A program made the translations under genes and the position numbers. A DNA stretch of 64,000 nucleotides from Nitrosomonas stercoris (GTDB taxonomy: Bacteria > Pseudomonadota > Gammaproteobacteria > Burkholderiales > Nitrosomonadaceae), in NCBI GenBank assembly GCA_006742785.1, contig AP019755.1:1178001-1242000 (forward strand), written 5' to 3'. This document shows, piece by piece, positions 17,267 to 26,973 of this stretch (position 1 is its first letter; each line of letters opens with the position of its first letter). The notes under the pieces were generated by a model, which was not told where the DNA came from, ran no database searches, and was given only the letters and a program-made list of their open reading frames with translations.

Positions 17267-18651
17267 TACTGATCTATAGTAACTGTTGATGGCGTGTGCC
17301 AGGTCACGACTAAACCAGTTTGTCCTGCTGAAGCTTGAAAGTGGCAATCAATGCCTATCCCGGCTACCCAGACGAGCTGTTCACCACAAAAAAGCAGAGG
17401 TAACGAATAACGTTCCCAGGCAGGAACGCCCACTTCCTGTAGAATTTTCTTCAGGCTACGACGAGGTCTTCCACAATCTGGCTGGAAGCGTTCGCCTCCT
17501 GATCGTATACGAATGGTAACGGTTTGTTGGGCCAGCTTGATTGTATCAATGCCGATGTTGTCTTGCTGTACAAATCTAAGTGTGCCTTGCAATACTGGAA
17601 TTATTAGGCTTGATTCACCTTGCCAGATGATGGGAGCTACTTCGTTTTGTGGTGAGAGTGAGTGATCTGCAGGTAGAAATTCAATCAATCCACGATGATA
17701 ACGGATGTCTAGTGTGTCAACGGTAAACCGAAAGTGATTATCGATTGGTATGGTGTACAACTGTCGCAGAATTTCTTCCAAAGTGGTTGCGTTGGGTAGT
17801 CGTATCTTGTGTTGCGTTAGGAGATAACGTAATAAATTCTTGGCGCGAATAGAATCAAGCTGTCGTAGTTTTTGTAAACTGATTTTTCCCGATATTACAG
17901 TATGCTCAGCATCTATTCTTGCTAGTTCATCCAGTAAATAATTGGCTTCGCCCAAGTGTTGTATCGATCGAAATAATGTTTTGCGATAGGCCGGATAACG
18001 GGTTTCCAATCGAGGCAGAATACCATGCCTTAAAAAATTGCGATCATAAGTTGTATCCAGATTACTTTCATCAGTGACCCAAGACAAGTTGTGTAATTGT
18101 GCGTATTCCACAATGTCTGAACGTGGTGTATCAAGCAATGGCCTAAATAGTTTGGTTGCTTTGCCTGATCCCAGTGATCTGATGATTGGCATGGCGCTTA
18201 ATCCTTTTACCCCGGCTCCACGTAATAGTTGCAACATCAGGGTTTCAACCTGATCATCCTGATGCTGCGCCAGCAAAATATAATCTGCCTGAATTTGCTT
18301 GAAGATTTGATAGCGAGCTTTTCTGGCGACTGCTTCGAGGCTTTGCTGCGGTTGCTTATTGATGTTTAATCGATGAATTGATAAGGGAACCGCTACTTTA
18401 TCGCAAAGCGTTTGACAGAACATGCTCCACTGATATGAGTGAGTGCTAATGCCATGATCAACATGAACAGCTGATAGATTGATTGGAATAGATTTAGAGA
18501 ATTCAATGAGCAGGTGTAGCAGCACAACAGAATCTACTCCTCCGCTTAATGCAACAGCAAGATGATCGCCAGGCTGGATATGTATATTGAGATGACGGAA
18601 AAAACGTTGGGTGATGTTATTAATCGAGCTGGCTGGTTTTGAATTTCCCAT
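17254..18651 (-). CDS. tilS: tRNA(Ile)-lysidine synthase
   Basis: A 465-residue ATP-dependent enzyme that converts C34 of the AUA-reading tRNA-Ile to lysidine. The PP-loop [17 protein letters not shown] (about residues 33-50), [27 protein letters not shown] and the TilS C-terminal substrate domain ([20 protein letters not shown]) are present. I use ATG 18651 (MGNSKPAS); an upstream in-frame TTG at 18669 would extend the overlap with accA. The last codons are antisense to the 3' end of rnpB. Order accA-tilS is conserved in many betaproteobacteria. Confidence 0.95.
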   Translation of the reverse strand: MGNSKPASSINNITQRFFRHLNIHIQPGDHLAVALSGGVDSVVLLHLLIEFSKSIPINLSAVHVDHGISTHSYQWSMFCQTLCDKVAVPLSIHRLNINKQPQQSLEAVARKARYQIFKQIQADYILLAQHQDDQVETLMLQLLRGAGVKGLSAMPIIRSLGSGKATKLFRPLLDTPRSDIVEYAQLHNLSWVTDESNLDTTYDRNFLRHGILPRLETRYPAYRKTLFRSIQHLGEANYLLDELARIDAEHTVISGKISLQKLRQLDSIRAKNLLRYLLTQHKIRLPNATTLEEILRQLYTIPIDNHFRFTVDTLDIRYHRGLIEFLPADHSLSPQNEVAPIIWQGESSLIIPVLQGTLRFVQQDNIGIDTIKLAQQTVTIRIRSGGERFQPDCGRPRRSLKKILQEVGVPAWERYSLPLLFCGEQLVWVAGIGIDCHFQASAGQTGLVVTWHTPSTVTIDQYAES

Positions 18652-19588
18652 ACCCCAATAATCGATCAAGCCGTTTTTGTAATAGTGTTTCTAGTGGCAC
18701 ATCCTGAAGTTTCCGGAGTGATTCTTGCAATGTTTGTCGAACTGATTGCATAGTGGTGGGGTAATCCCGATGTGCTCCTCCGATCGGTTCAGGAATAATA
18801 GCATCGATCAGTTCCATTTCTTTGAGGCGGTCAGCTGTGATACCCAATATTTCTGCAGCATCGGATGCTTTATCTGCGCTTTTCCATAAAATAGATGCGC
18901 ATCCTTCTGGAGAAATGACTGAATAAGTTGAATATTGTAACATCAAGCTGGTGTCGCCAACGGCAATTGCTAGTGCCCCTCCTGAACCCCCTTCTCCAAT
19001 AATTATACAAATAATGGGTACCTTTAGGCTGGCCATGACAGAGAGATTTTTACCAATTGCTTCTGATTGGCCGCGTTCTTCAGCATCTATGCCTGGGTAG
19101 GCACCAGGAGTATCAATGAATGTGACGAGCGGAATTGAAAATTTCTCTGCCAGGCGCATGAGTCGGAGTGCTTTCCGATATCCCTCCGGTTTGGGCATAC
19201 CAAAGTTGCGATAAATTTTCTCCTTGGTATCACGTCCTTTCTGATGTCCAATCGCCATAATGGTCTGACCGTAAAAACGAGCCAATCCACCCACGATAGC
19301 TTGGTCATCCGCAAAATTTCTATCTCCATGCAGCTCTTCAAAATCTGTAAATAGATGTTGAACGTAGTCGAGCGTATAAGGGCGCTGTGGATGTCGTGCT
19401 ACTTGTGCGATTTGCCAGGGAGTCAGTTTTGCATAAACACTTTTGGTTAATCCTTGGCTTTTTGCTTGCAGGCGATCAATTTCAGCTGAGATATCCAAGG
19501 CAGAGTTATCTTGAGTGAAGCGTAATTGCTCTATTTTAGCCTCAAATTCTTCGATACCTTTTTCAAAATCTAGGAAGACGTTTTTCAT
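18620..19588 (-). CDS. accA: Acetyl-CoA carboxylase carboxyltransferase subunit alpha
   Basis: A 322-residue AccA of standard length. With AccD it transfers the carboxyl group from carboxybiotin to acetyl-CoA, giving malonyl-CoA. It starts [20 protein letters not shown] and carries [52 protein letters not shown] and [15 protein letters not shown], all diagnostic. Its 3' end overlaps tilS by about 32 bp, so the pair is co-transcribed. Confidence 0.98.
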   Translation of the reverse strand: MKNVFLDFEKGIEEFEAKIEQLRFTQDNSALDISAEIDRLQAKSQGLTKSVYAKLTPWQIAQVARHPQRPYTLDYVQHLFTDFEELHGDRNFADDQAIVGGLARFYGQTIMAIGHQKGRDTKEKIYRNFGMPKPEGYRKALRLMRLAEKFSIPLVTFIDTPGAYPGIDAEERGQSEAIGKNLSVMASLKVPIICIIIGEGGSGGALAIAVGDTSLMLQYSTYSVISPEGCASILWKSADKASDAAEILGITADRLKEMELIDAIIPEPIGGAHRDYPTTMQSVRQTLQESLRKLQDVPLETLLQKRLDRLLGYGKFKTSQLD

Positions 19589-19684
19589 GCGGATGGATGA
19601 GTTGAGAGAAGCAGGATAGCAGAAGATTGGTTGCGCACTATAAGTAATATTGGATAGTAATAACGTAATTAGAGTTAAAGATAC

Positions 19685-19894
19685 TTACTGTTTGGCTATT
19701 TCGAATCCAGCTTTTTCTATTGCTTGGTTAAAAATATTAATTTCTGGAAGATTATCATGCTGAATAGTGGCTTGTCCGTTCTCGAGAGAAACTTCAACAG
19801 CGTGTACACCTGGAATTTTTTCCAATACTGTCTTAACACTGTTAACACAACCGCCACATGTCATTCCCTTAATATGAACAATTGTTGTTGGCAT
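19685..19894 (-). CDS. copZ: Heavy-metal-associated domain protein, CopZ-like copper chaperone
   Basis: A 69-residue single HMA domain with the metal site MTCGGC (Cys13 and Cys16) and the beta-alpha-beta pattern VKTVLEKIPGVHAVEVSLENGQATIQH. Such proteins carry Cu(I) to P-type ATPases. No copper ATPase or CueR gene is adjacent; it stands between accA and a Bax-inhibitor-1 gene on the same strand. A Met-x-Cys site with Gly-Gly between the cysteines is compatible with copper or mercury, so the metal is inferred. Confidence 0.85.
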   Translation of the reverse strand: MPTTIVHIKGMTCGGCVNSVKTVLEKIPGVHAVEVSLENGQATIQHDNLPEINIFNQAIEKAGFEIAKQ

Positions 19895-19970
19895 AGTGGT
19901 TTTTGTTTGGTTTGTTAAATAAATATCGATGACTGGTGAGGATATTTCACCAGTCTATTTATTATTTACT

Positions 19971-20672
19971 TCAGTCTCTTTCACCCAAGAAGGCGAGTAA
20001 TAGCTGTAGTAGACTGATAAACAGATTATAGATGCTGATATAAATACTTAATGTTGCCATAACATAGTTGGTTTCTCCACCATTTACAATGCGGCTGACA
20101 TCAAACAGGATAAACCCTGAAAAAACGAGTACAGCTGCTGCGGAAATTGCAAGTGACATAGCTGGTATGGCTAAAAATAAATTAGCAACTGCAGCTAAAA
20201 TAACTAATATCAACCCAGCAAATAAAAAGTTACGCATGAATCCGAAATCTTTGCGCGTTACTGTAGCGATACCTGCCAGAGTGAAGAAAATAACACCGGT
20301 TCCTGTAGCAGCCAGCCCAATTAATTGTGTGCCGTTATTGAACTGCAAAGCATATTGAAGTAAAGGACCTAACCACCATCCGGCAACAAAGGTAAATGAA
20401 AGGAGAAGCACAATGCCCCATATACTATTGCGTGTAGCTGTTACCGCAAACATCAAACCTATCATCAAGGCCAGCATAAGTAGCGAACCCATAATAGGTG
20501 ATTGGGCCAAAAATGAAAAATTGGTGTTGGCGCCAACAATCGAGCCTGCCACAGTCGGGATCATGGTTAGCGCAAGCATTAAATAGGTGTTTCTTAATAC
20601 CGAATTGCGTATTTTTAGATTAGATGTTTCTAATATGGAAGTTGTACTATTATTAGGAGAGTCAAATTGCAT
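19971..20672 (-). CDS. Bax inhibitor-1/YccA family membrane protein
   Basis: A protein of about 233 residues with seven hydrophobic segments and the family marks RNTYLMLALTMIPTVAG, SIWGIVLLLSFTFVAGWWLGP, GFILFDVSRIVNGG and SIYISIYNLFISLLQLL. It belongs to the YccA/YbhL group, whose E. coli member modulates FtsH; others act as pH-sensitive Ca leak channels. The ATG at 20672 (MQFDSPNN) has GAGG nine bases upstream; the open frame continues to 20753 but that part lacks family similarity. Confidence 0.92.
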   Translation of the reverse strand: MQFDSPNNSTTSILETSNLKIRNSVLRNTYLMLALTMIPTVAGSIVGANTNFSFLAQSPIMGSLLMLALMIGLMFAVTATRNSIWGIVLLLSFTFVAGWWLGPLLQYALQFNNGTQLIGLAATGTGVIFFTLAGIATVTRKDFGFMRNFLFAGLILVILAAVANLFLAIPAMSLAISAAAVLVFSGFILFDVSRIVNGGETNYVMATLSIYISIYNLFISLLQLLLAFLGERD

Positions 20673-20938
20673 CTTCATTTTCCTCTTAAGTAAGGTAAGT
20701 AATTTTAGGATGTCAAACTGAACAAGACTACCTTGATGAAATAAAAGTTTCAATTCTATTTGTCTATTCTAAAATAAATCCATTTTATAATAAGGGTCGA
20801 GGTGAGCTTTTTTGATGTATCAGAGTGTTACTTTGCGCACAATAACAGCAATATATTAAAAATATATTAAGGGGGCGAAAGAAATTTATACAATAAGAGC
20901 CCGTTTACGATCTCATCATTATTCCTTACGATACGTGG

Positions 20939-21304
20939 ATGAAGAGAACAAAATATGCCAGTGATATTAGCAAAGAGAAGTTTGCCGAGATAGAGCCGCT
21001 ATTGCGTAGCGTGAGGCGCAGCACCAAACCCACGACAATAGATTTGTATGAAGTATTTTGTGCTGTGCTGTATCTGCTGCGTACTGGTTGCCAGTGGAGA
21101 TTTTTGCCCGGAGAGTTTCCCAAATGGCAGAGTGTATATGCCTATTGGCGCAAATGGAATGAGCCTGACCAGCACGGCGTGAGCGTGCTGGAGCAGGCAT
21201 TAAAAAAATCAGGTTGGCGCGGCCCGAGAGAAACTGGGGCGCAACGCTTGCAGCACGTTCTTGATTGTGGACGCGCAAAGCGTGAAGAATACAGACACGG
21301 CTGA
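20939..21304 (+). CDS. IS427-like transposase, N-terminal frame (orfA)
   Basis: A 121-residue frame starting MKRTKYASDISKEKF, with the DUF4096-type N-terminal region (IDLYEVFCAVLYLLRTGCQWRFLP, PKWQSVYAYWRKW). It overlaps orfB by 44 bases. orfB lies in the +1 frame relative to orfA, so a complete transposase needs a +1 (or -2) ribosomal frameshift in the overlap, as proposed for members of this group. The second copy in the window has the same arrangement. Confidence 0.9.
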   Translation: MKRTKYASDISKEKFAEIEPLLRSVRRSTKPTTIDLYEVFCAVLYLLRTGCQWRFLPGEFPKWQSVYAYWRKWNEPDQHGVSVLEQALKKSGWRGPRETGAQRLQHVLDCGRAKREEYRHG

Positions 21305-21737
21305 CCAGAAAGGCTATGACGCCGGCAAGAAGGTGTCGGGCATCAAGCGCCATATCGCTGTTGATACCTTGGGGTTGCCGCACGCCATTGCAGTGACGAC
21401 AGCGGAAGTGACTGACCGTAACGGTGCATTGCAGGCCTTGAAGCGTTGCAGATCGAGTTTAGGGCAAGTACAAGGTTTGCTGTGTGACGGTGGCTATACT
21501 GGAGCACCATTTGCCGAAAGTGTGCAAGAAATTCTGGGCAAACCTGTCACCGTGCAGATCGCCAAACGCAGCAAACTGCATACCTTCAAGGTTATGCCCA
21601 GGCGCTGGATAGTGGAACGTAGTTTCGCCTGGCTGGAAAAGTGCCGAAGATTATGGAAAAACTGCGAACGTAAACTTGATACCAGCTTGCAGCTCATTCA
21701 TTTGGCTTTCTTGGCACTATTACTCAGAAGATCGTAA
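21261..21737 (+). CDS. IS427-like transposase, catalytic frame (orfB)
   Basis: A 158-residue frame bearing the DDE core: VDAQSVKNTD, HIAVDTLGLPHAI, GLLCDGGYTGAPF (second Asp) and RWIVERSFAWLEKCRRL (YREK-type Glu region). The first codon is TTG, and the start is probably not used independently; the product is likely expressed as a frameshift fusion with orfA. No stop interrupts the core, so the element may be active. Confidence 0.9.
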   Translation: MIVDAQSVKNTDTADQKGYDAGKKVSGIKRHIAVDTLGLPHAIAVTTAEVTDRNGALQALKRCRSSLGQVQGLLCDGGYTGAPFAESVQEILGKPVTVQIAKRSKLHTFKVMPRRWIVERSFAWLEKCRRLWKNCERKLDTSLQLIHLAFLALLLRRS

Positions 21738-22028
21738 ACAGGCTCTAAGAAGTTTAAAAAATAATTTCCATGGTTATGGTGTGGTGATTTTTGTCATAAG
21801 AATCATATGTTTTCTTTCTTGTGCTGAGAACAACTGAGTGCTAAGATTGGCCCAAAATTTGTTGCCCGCCTTGTTCTCCATCCTGCTGTTAATTAACTTA
21901 GGTGCTGTTGGTAATGGCTTGAGGATGAGTTTGAATTGGGTGCGCGCACGGACAGATCATTATTAAAGTTTGCAAATCAAGTTGTTTCAAATTAATTTAA
22001 TTTGGTAATTATGTGGGGGGGTAAGTAT

Positions 22029-22871
22029 ATGAAGGGTAGTAAATTGATGGCGTTGCTATCAAGTTTTGTAGTTCTTTTTTCTTATTCTGGGTTGGCGTTA
22101 AGTAAATACAATTTACCGGAACCACAGACACCAATTGCTCAGCAAATATATGACCAACATATATGGATATTATGGATTTGTTTGGTGATTTTTATTGGTG
22201 TTTTTGGTGTCATGGGGTATTCCATTGTTAAACATCGTAAATCACTTGGTTATAAAGCTGCTAATTTTCATGAGAGTATGGTTGTTGAGGTAATCTGGAC
22301 AATAATCCCAGTAATCATCCTTGTGGCAATATCATGGCCTGCAACAAAAACTATTATCGAGATGAAAGATACAAGTGAAGCAGACATTACTATCAAGGCT
22401 ACAGGATACCAATGGATGTGGGGTTATGACTATATTCAAGGAGAGGGGGAGGGGATTGGCTTTATTAGTCAATTGGCGACGCCTCAAGATCAAATTCGTG
22501 ACCAAGCGCCAAAAGGGAATGACTACTTGTTGGAAGTTGATAATAATGTAGTAGTTCCTGTTGGGAAAAAAATAAGATTACTCATGACAGCGGATGATGT
22601 TATTCATGCGTGGTGGGTACCTGCTCTTGGTGTAAAACAGGATGCGATTCCTGGGTTTCTTCGTGATGCATGGTTTAAAGCTGAAAAACCTGGAATCTTT
22701 CGTGGGCAGTGTGCTGAGTTATGTGGTAAAGAACATGGATTTATGCCGATAGTTGTGGAGGTGATGGAGCAGGAGAAATACAGCCAATGGGTGGCAGAGA
22801 AACAAAAAACAGCTGCCGCAACAAAAGTATTGAATACGGCTCTTGCTGAAAATGAGGCAAGTAAGAACTGA
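22029..22871 (+). CDS. coxB: Cytochrome c oxidase subunit II
   Basis: A 280-residue subunit. The signal sequence MKGSKLMALLSSFVVLFSYSG is followed by two transmembrane helices (about residues 48-70 and 89-108, VEVIWTIIPVIILVAISW). The periplasmic cupredoxin domain carries the CuA ligands: His in DDVIHAWWVPALG and CAELCGKEHGFM. The aromatic YQWMWGYDY electron-entry patch is present. It accepts electrons from cytochrome c. I chose ATG 22029 because of the preceding GGGGGG and the signal peptide; an in-frame start at 22002 exists. First gene of the aa3 oxidase cluster. Confidence 0.97.
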   Translation: MKGSKLMALLSSFVVLFSYSGLALSKYNLPEPQTPIAQQIYDQHIWILWICLVIFIGVFGVMGYSIVKHRKSLGYKAANFHESMVVEVIWTIIPVIILVAISWPATKTIIEMKDTSEADITIKATGYQWMWGYDYIQGEGEGIGFISQLATPQDQIRDQAPKGNDYLLEVDNNVVVPVGKKIRLLMTADDVIHAWWVPALGVKQDAIPGFLRDAWFKAEKPGIFRGQCAELCGKEHGFMPIVVEVMEQEKYSQWVAEKQKTAAATKVLNTALAENEASKN

Positions 22872-22931
22872 TATATCACACATATACAGTTAAAGTATGG
22901 ATGAATTGGTTTCAGATGAAAGGAGAAGATA

Positions 22932-24509
22932 ATGGCGGTAATACAAGACGTACCTGGTCATACACATGACCATCCAACCGGTATCATGCGTTGGTTAACC
23001 ACAACCAACCATAAAGATATCGGAACGCTTTATTTGTGTTTTAGTTTAACAATGTTGTTTATTGGTGGTTTTTTGGCTATGGGTATTCGGGCAGAGTTAT
23101 TTATGCCTGGTATTCAGATTTTAGAGCCGGAGTTGTTTAATTCCTTTACAACATTGCATGGTTTGATTATGGTGTTTGCTGCCGTAATGCCGGCTTGGGT
23201 AGGATTTGCAAACTGGCAAGTACCATTAATGATCGGTGCTTCGGACATGGCATTTGCTCGTCTAAATAACTGGAGCTTCTGGCTATTACCAATCGCCGCA
23301 TTATTGTTGGTGACTTCATTTTTTGTGCCAGGAGGTGCGGCAGCAGGTGGTTGGACATTTTATCCACCTCTGTCTACACAAGGCGGTATTGGTACAGATA
23401 TGATGTTATTTGCGATCCATATTTTTGGAATTTCTTCAATCATGGGTTCTATTAATATCATTACAACCATTTTGAATATGCGTGCACCAGGCTTAACCCT
23501 GATGAAAATGCCAATGTTCCTTTGGGGGTGGTTGATTACTGCTTATCTGCTGGTGCTGGTTATGCCGGTGTTAGCAGGTGCTGTTACCATGGTGATTTTC
23601 GATCGAAATTTTGGAACAAGTTTTTTTAATGCTGCTGGTGGCGGTGATCCTATTATGTTCCAGCATATCTTCTGGTTCTTCGGGCATCCAGAAGTCTATA
23701 TCATGATCTTGCCTGCATTCGGTGTAATTTCAGAAATTATTCCAACCTTCTCACGTAAACCATTGTTTGGTTATACATCAATGGTATATGCAATTGCTGC
23801 AATTGCATTGTTATCCTGCTTTGTATGGGCACACCACATGTTTACCGTTGGTATGCCAGTAACAGGTCAATTGTTCTTCATGTATGCAACCATGCTAATT
23901 GCCGTGCCAACAGGTGTTAAGGTCTTTAACTGGACAGCCACCATGTGGCGAGGTTCGATGACCTTTGAAACACCAATGTTGTTTGCAATTGGATTTATCG
24001 TCCTGTTTGTGATCGGTGGTTTTAGTGGTGTTGTATGTGCTGTAGTGCCAATTGATGTGCAAGTACAAGATACCTATTATGTTATTGCACATTTCCATTA
24101 CGTATTGGTTTCTGGGGCTTTGTTTGCGTTATTTGCAGGTGCGTACTACTGGCTGCCAAAATGGACGGGTCGTATGTATGATGAGAAATTAGGCAAATGG
24201 CATTTTTGGCTGTCAATGATTTTCTTTAACGTCGCATTCTTTGTACAGCATTTCTTAGGATTAGCTGGTATGCCACGTAGAATCCCTGATTATGCGCTTC
24301 AATTTGCTGATTTCAATATGATTTCCAGTATCGGTGCATTTGGATTTGGGCTTTCTCAACTGTTGTTTGTATACATTGTCGTCAAATGTGTACGCAGCGG
24401 AGAAAAAGCTGCAGATAAAACATGGGAAGGCGCAACTACTTTAGAGTGGACGCACTTACCTTCACCTGCTCCTTATCACAGTTTTGAAACTCCTCCTGTT
24501 GTTAAGTAA
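22932..24509 (+). CDS. coxA: Cytochrome c oxidase subunit I
   Basis: A 525-residue, twelve-helix catalytic subunit. Heme and copper ligands are visible: TTLHGLIM (low-spin heme His), HPEVYI (CuB His plus the cross-linked Tyr), FVWAHHMFTVG (two CuB His) and VIAHFHYVLVSG (high-spin and low-spin heme His). The Glu in FGHPEVY and the downstream Tyr assign it to the type A family. AAGG at 22920-22924 and GGAGAAGAT precede the ATG. It reduces oxygen with haem a, a3 and CuB and pumps protons. Confidence 0.98.
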   Translation: MAVIQDVPGHTHDHPTGIMRWLTTTNHKDIGTLYLCFSLTMLFIGGFLAMGIRAELFMPGIQILEPELFNSFTTLHGLIMVFAAVMPAWVGFANWQVPLMIGASDMAFARLNNWSFWLLPIAALLLVTSFFVPGGAAAGGWTFYPPLSTQGGIGTDMMLFAIHIFGISSIMGSINIITTILNMRAPGLTLMKMPMFLWGWLITAYLLVLVMPVLAGAVTMVIFDRNFGTSFFNAAGGGDPIMFQHIFWFFGHPEVYIMILPAFGVISEIIPTFSRKPLFGYTSMVYAIAAIALLSCFVWAHHMFTVGMPVTGQLFFMYATMLIAVPTGVKVFNWTATMWRGSMTFETPMLFAIGFIVLFVIGGFSGVVCAVVPIDVQVQDTYYVIAHFHYVLVSGALFALFAGAYYWLPKWTGRMYDEKLGKWHFWLSMIFFNVAFFVQHFLGLAGMPRRIPDYALQFADFNMISSIGAFGFGLSQLLFVYIVVKCVRSGEKAADKTWEGATTLEWTHLPSPAPYHSFETPPVVK

Positions 24510-24523
24510 AACAGGTACAGATA

Positions 24524-24631
24524 ATGACTGAAGATAAGGATACGGAATTAAATTGCAGAAAATTACGAACTGCATTAATTCTGACTATCATGGCAGCAGC
24601 GGTTTTTATAGCAACACTTATATTTAAGTAG
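24524..24631 (+). CDS. Small single-helix cytochrome oxidase-associated protein
   Basis: A 35-residue frame between coxA and ctaG: MTEDKDTELNCRKLRTALI followed by a hydrophobic helix ending TLIFK. It starts 15 bases after the coxA stop and ends 2 bases before the ctaG start. Betaproteobacterial cox clusters often encode a short protein here (annotated as cytochrome oxidase small assembly protein), so I accept it as a gene. The position and single helix are seen; the assembly role is inferred from context. Confidence 0.7.
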   Translation: MTEDKDTELNCRKLRTALILTIMAAAVFIATLIFK

Positions 24632-24633
24632 AT

Positions 24634-25167
24634 ATGAAACAAGACGTAACTAAAACGAGCAATATAGAGATATTAAAAAAGTTATTAATTTTTAGTGTAA
24701 TTATGTTTTGTTTTGGTTACGCACTTGTTCCTATATACAAGAAATTTTGTGAAGTAACAGGTATATATGAACTGCAGCGCCCGGATACGATATCCAAAAA
24801 TATCGAGGTGGATAACACAAGACTGATTAATTTGCAGTTGGATGCAAATGTTCGTAGTGGACTTTCTTGGAAATTCAGATCGTTGGAACCTCATATTCGA
24901 TTGCATCCAGGCAAGCTTACGGAAGTCATGTATGAAATCAGCAATGAATCTGATGAACTGCAGCTTGGACAAGCTATTCCGAGTTATAGCCCTAAGAATT
25001 TTGAAAGATATTTGAAAAAAATTGAATGTTTCTGTTTTTCGCAACAAGAACTACAAGGCAAGGAAACCAAACAGTTACCGGTTAGATTTTTGATAGATCC
25101 TGAAATTCCAGATGATATCCATACTGTTACGATCTCGTATACTTTTTTTAATGTTAAAGATAATTAA
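24634..25167 (+). CDS. ctaG: Cytochrome c oxidase assembly protein CtaG/Cox11
   Basis: A 177-residue protein with an N-terminal transmembrane helix (about residues 15-32) and an exported Ig-like domain. The copper-binding CFCFSQQ motif and VPIYKKFCEVTG are the Cox11 hallmarks. It delivers Cu(I) to the CuB site of subunit I. It begins 2 bp after the small protein gene, so these are translated from one message. Confidence 0.96.
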   Translation: MKQDVTKTSNIEILKKLLIFSVIMFCFGYALVPIYKKFCEVTGIYELQRPDTISKNIEVDNTRLINLQLDANVRSGLSWKFRSLEPHIRLHPGKLTEVMYEISNESDELQLGQAIPSYSPKNFERYLKKIECFCFSQQELQGKETKQLPVRFLIDPEIPDDIHTVTISYTFFNVKDN

Positions 25168-25321
25168 AAGGTAGATGGATCATAAGTATTCAAAATGCTT
25201 TCTATTCTGATCGGTATCATTTCACAAATTTGTAGTTCATAGGTGGTAAATGAATGTATTTGGAATCAGTTGCTGATATAGGCTTGTAACGGTTAAGTTT
25301 AATAACAAGGAGGAAGATTAC

Positions 25322-26161
25322 ATGAGTCAAGGGTATTATGTGCCGGCCCCATCCAAGTGGCCGATCATAGGGGCAACAGCTCTGTTTTTAATGGCTTTTG
25401 GAGTGGTTGGTTCTGTAAATAGGTTGCCTGTAGGGCATTGGGTCTTAATTATAGGATTAACGGTACTTGCTTATCTGATTTATGGTTGGGTTAGAGAAGT
25501 TGCTTTAGAGAGTGAAGCGGGTAAATATAAAGCGAAGGAGGATAAATCATTTAGATGGAGTATGGCGTGGTTTATTTTCTCTGAAGTAATGTTTTTCGCA
25601 TCATTCTTTGCCGCATTATATTATATGCGTGTTCTTTCAGTACCTTGGTTAGCTGGACCAGAACAAGAATTACTTTGGCCAGATTTTGCTGGAGGATGGC
25701 CAACTGCGGGTCCCGGATTTGATGAAAAATTCACTCCTATGGCAGCATGGGGAATTCCTGCTTTTAATACAACTCTGTTATTACTCTCGGGCGTGACTAT
25801 TACTTTTGCACACTGGGCTCTGAAGAAGAATGATCGTGGCGCATTAAAGTTGTGGTTATTTGTCACTATCTTGTTGGGACTTACCTTTTTAGGTTGTCAG
25901 ATGTATGAGTACGGCCATGCATATTCTGAAATGAATCTTAAAATGACCAGTGGTGCATATGGATCAATTTTCTATATACTGACGGGTTTCCATGGATTTC
26001 ATGTATCTGTTGGTACCATTATGCTGATCTCGATATTCTTTAGAATATTGAATGGCCATTTTACTCCGGATCAACATTTTGGTTTTGAAGGTGTAGCGTG
26101 GTACTGGCATTTTGTTGACGTTGTCTGGCTAATTTTGTTTATTTTTGTTTATTTAGTGTAA
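25322..26161 (+). CDS. ctaE: Cytochrome c oxidase subunit III
   Basis: A 279-residue, seven-helix subunit III. Recognisable blocks are SEVMFFASFFAALYY, NTTLLLLSGVTITFAHWAL, GFHGFHVSVGT and the C-terminal EGVAWYWHFVDVVWLILF. AAGGAGGAAGATTAC gives a strong ribosome binding site for the ATG at 25322. It stabilises the subunit I proton path. A 154-bp gap separates it from ctaG; no intervening gene is seen there. Confidence 0.97.
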   Translation: MSQGYYVPAPSKWPIIGATALFLMAFGVVGSVNRLPVGHWVLIIGLTVLAYLIYGWVREVALESEAGKYKAKEDKSFRWSMAWFIFSEVMFFASFFAALYYMRVLSVPWLAGPEQELLWPDFAGGWPTAGPGFDEKFTPMAAWGIPAFNTTLLLLSGVTITFAHWALKKNDRGALKLWLFVTILLGLTFLGCQMYEYGHAYSEMNLKMTSGAYGSIFYILTGFHGFHVSVGTIMLISIFFRILNGHFTPDQHFGFEGVAWYWHFVDVVWLILFIFVYLV

Positions 26162-26185
26162 ATAGCAGCAACAATAAGTAATAAA

Positions 26186-26225
26186 AATAAATTCGGCTCT
26201 TTTTAATTAAAGAGTCGAATTTATT
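26186..26225 (+). terminator. Hairpin terminator after ctaE
   Basis: Arms 26186-26202 and 26209-26225 pair over 17 bp with one G-U wobble and a 6-base loop; AACTTTTTAT follows. Placed directly after ctaE and before the SURF1 gene, it could terminate or attenuate transcription between the structural subunits and the later assembly genes. Confidence 0.65.
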
Positions 26226-26253
26226 AACTTTTTATAGTTGTGTATACAAGGCT

Positions 26254-26973
26254 ATGCCTGGTTTTTTACAACAATTTAGACCTTCATTGTGGTCAACAAT
26301 CGTCACACTTCTGGCAATCTTGCTGTTTTTAAAATTGGGTTTCTGGCAGCTATCCAGAGCAGAAGAAAAAGATAATCGTTTTTCACTTTTGGAGCGCTAC
26401 GCTCAACAGCCACCAGTTACAATTCCATCATCATTAGTGAAACTGGATGATTATTTGTATCGTCGGATCGAGGTTGATGGATATTTTGTGCCAGAACAAA
26501 GCATTTTTCTTGATAATAAAATTTATCAAGGTGTTGCAGGTTATCATGTACTCACACCATTACGGTTAGTTGATAGTTCTGTTTATATAGTAGTTAATCG
26601 GGGATGGGTTGCAGGTGGTAACGATCGTTCGATTTTGCCTGATATTTATACGCCGAATGAGTTGATTCATTTGGTAGGAATTGTGGTTTCACCATCAATT
26701 AAGGCTTTATCACTATCGGATAATAACGTTGCCGGTAAAGTTTGGCAAAATTTTGATCTTGGTCGTTATCGTGATATGACTAATTTTGCTTTGCAACCTC
26801 TGCTGCTGTTGCAACAAAATAATGTAGTGGATGATAACTTGATCCGAGAATGGGAAACACCTGACTCTGGATCTGCAAGAAACACTGGTTACGCTTTTCA
26901 GTGGTTCTCATTTGCAGTATTAGCTTTTATTCTCTATCTTGTACTAAATGTCAAACGAAAAAATAACGGGTAG
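26254..26973 (+). CDS. SURF1-family cytochrome oxidase assembly protein
   Basis: A 239-residue protein with terminal transmembrane helices (about residues 12-30 and 213-232) and the SURF1 marks LGFWQLSRAEEK, YRRIEVDGYF, YHVLTPLRLVDSSVYIVVNRGWV and the C-terminal GYAFQWFSFAVLAFILY. Shy1/SURF1 proteins assist haem a insertion into subunit I. The 3' end overlaps the next gene by 26 bp. Confidence 0.94.
   Translation: MPGFLQQFRPSLWSTIVTLLAILLFLKLGFWQLSRAEEKDNRFSLLERYAQQPPVTIPSSLVKLDDYLYRRIEVDGYFVPEQSIFLDNKIYQGVAGYHVLTPLRLVDSSVYIVVNRGWVAGGNDRSILPDIYTPNELIHLVGIVVSPSIKALSLSDNNVAGKVWQNFDLGRYRDMTNFALQPLLLLQQNNVVDDNLIREWETPDSGSARNTGYAFQWFSFAVLAFILYLVLNVKRKNNG

Larger units (their letters stand above)
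20897..21745 (+). mobile_element. IS5-family (IS427 group-like) insertion sequence, copy A
   Basis: An 849-bp element. The left end GAGCCCGTTTACGATCT and the right end (reverse complement GAGCCTGTTTACGATCT) form inverted repeats with one mismatch in 17. The TAA triplets at 20894-20896 and 21746-21748 are the target duplication, as expected for this group. It carries two overlapping transposase frames. It lies in the gap between the Bax-inhibitor gene and coxB and breaks no visible gene. Confidence 0.93.
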
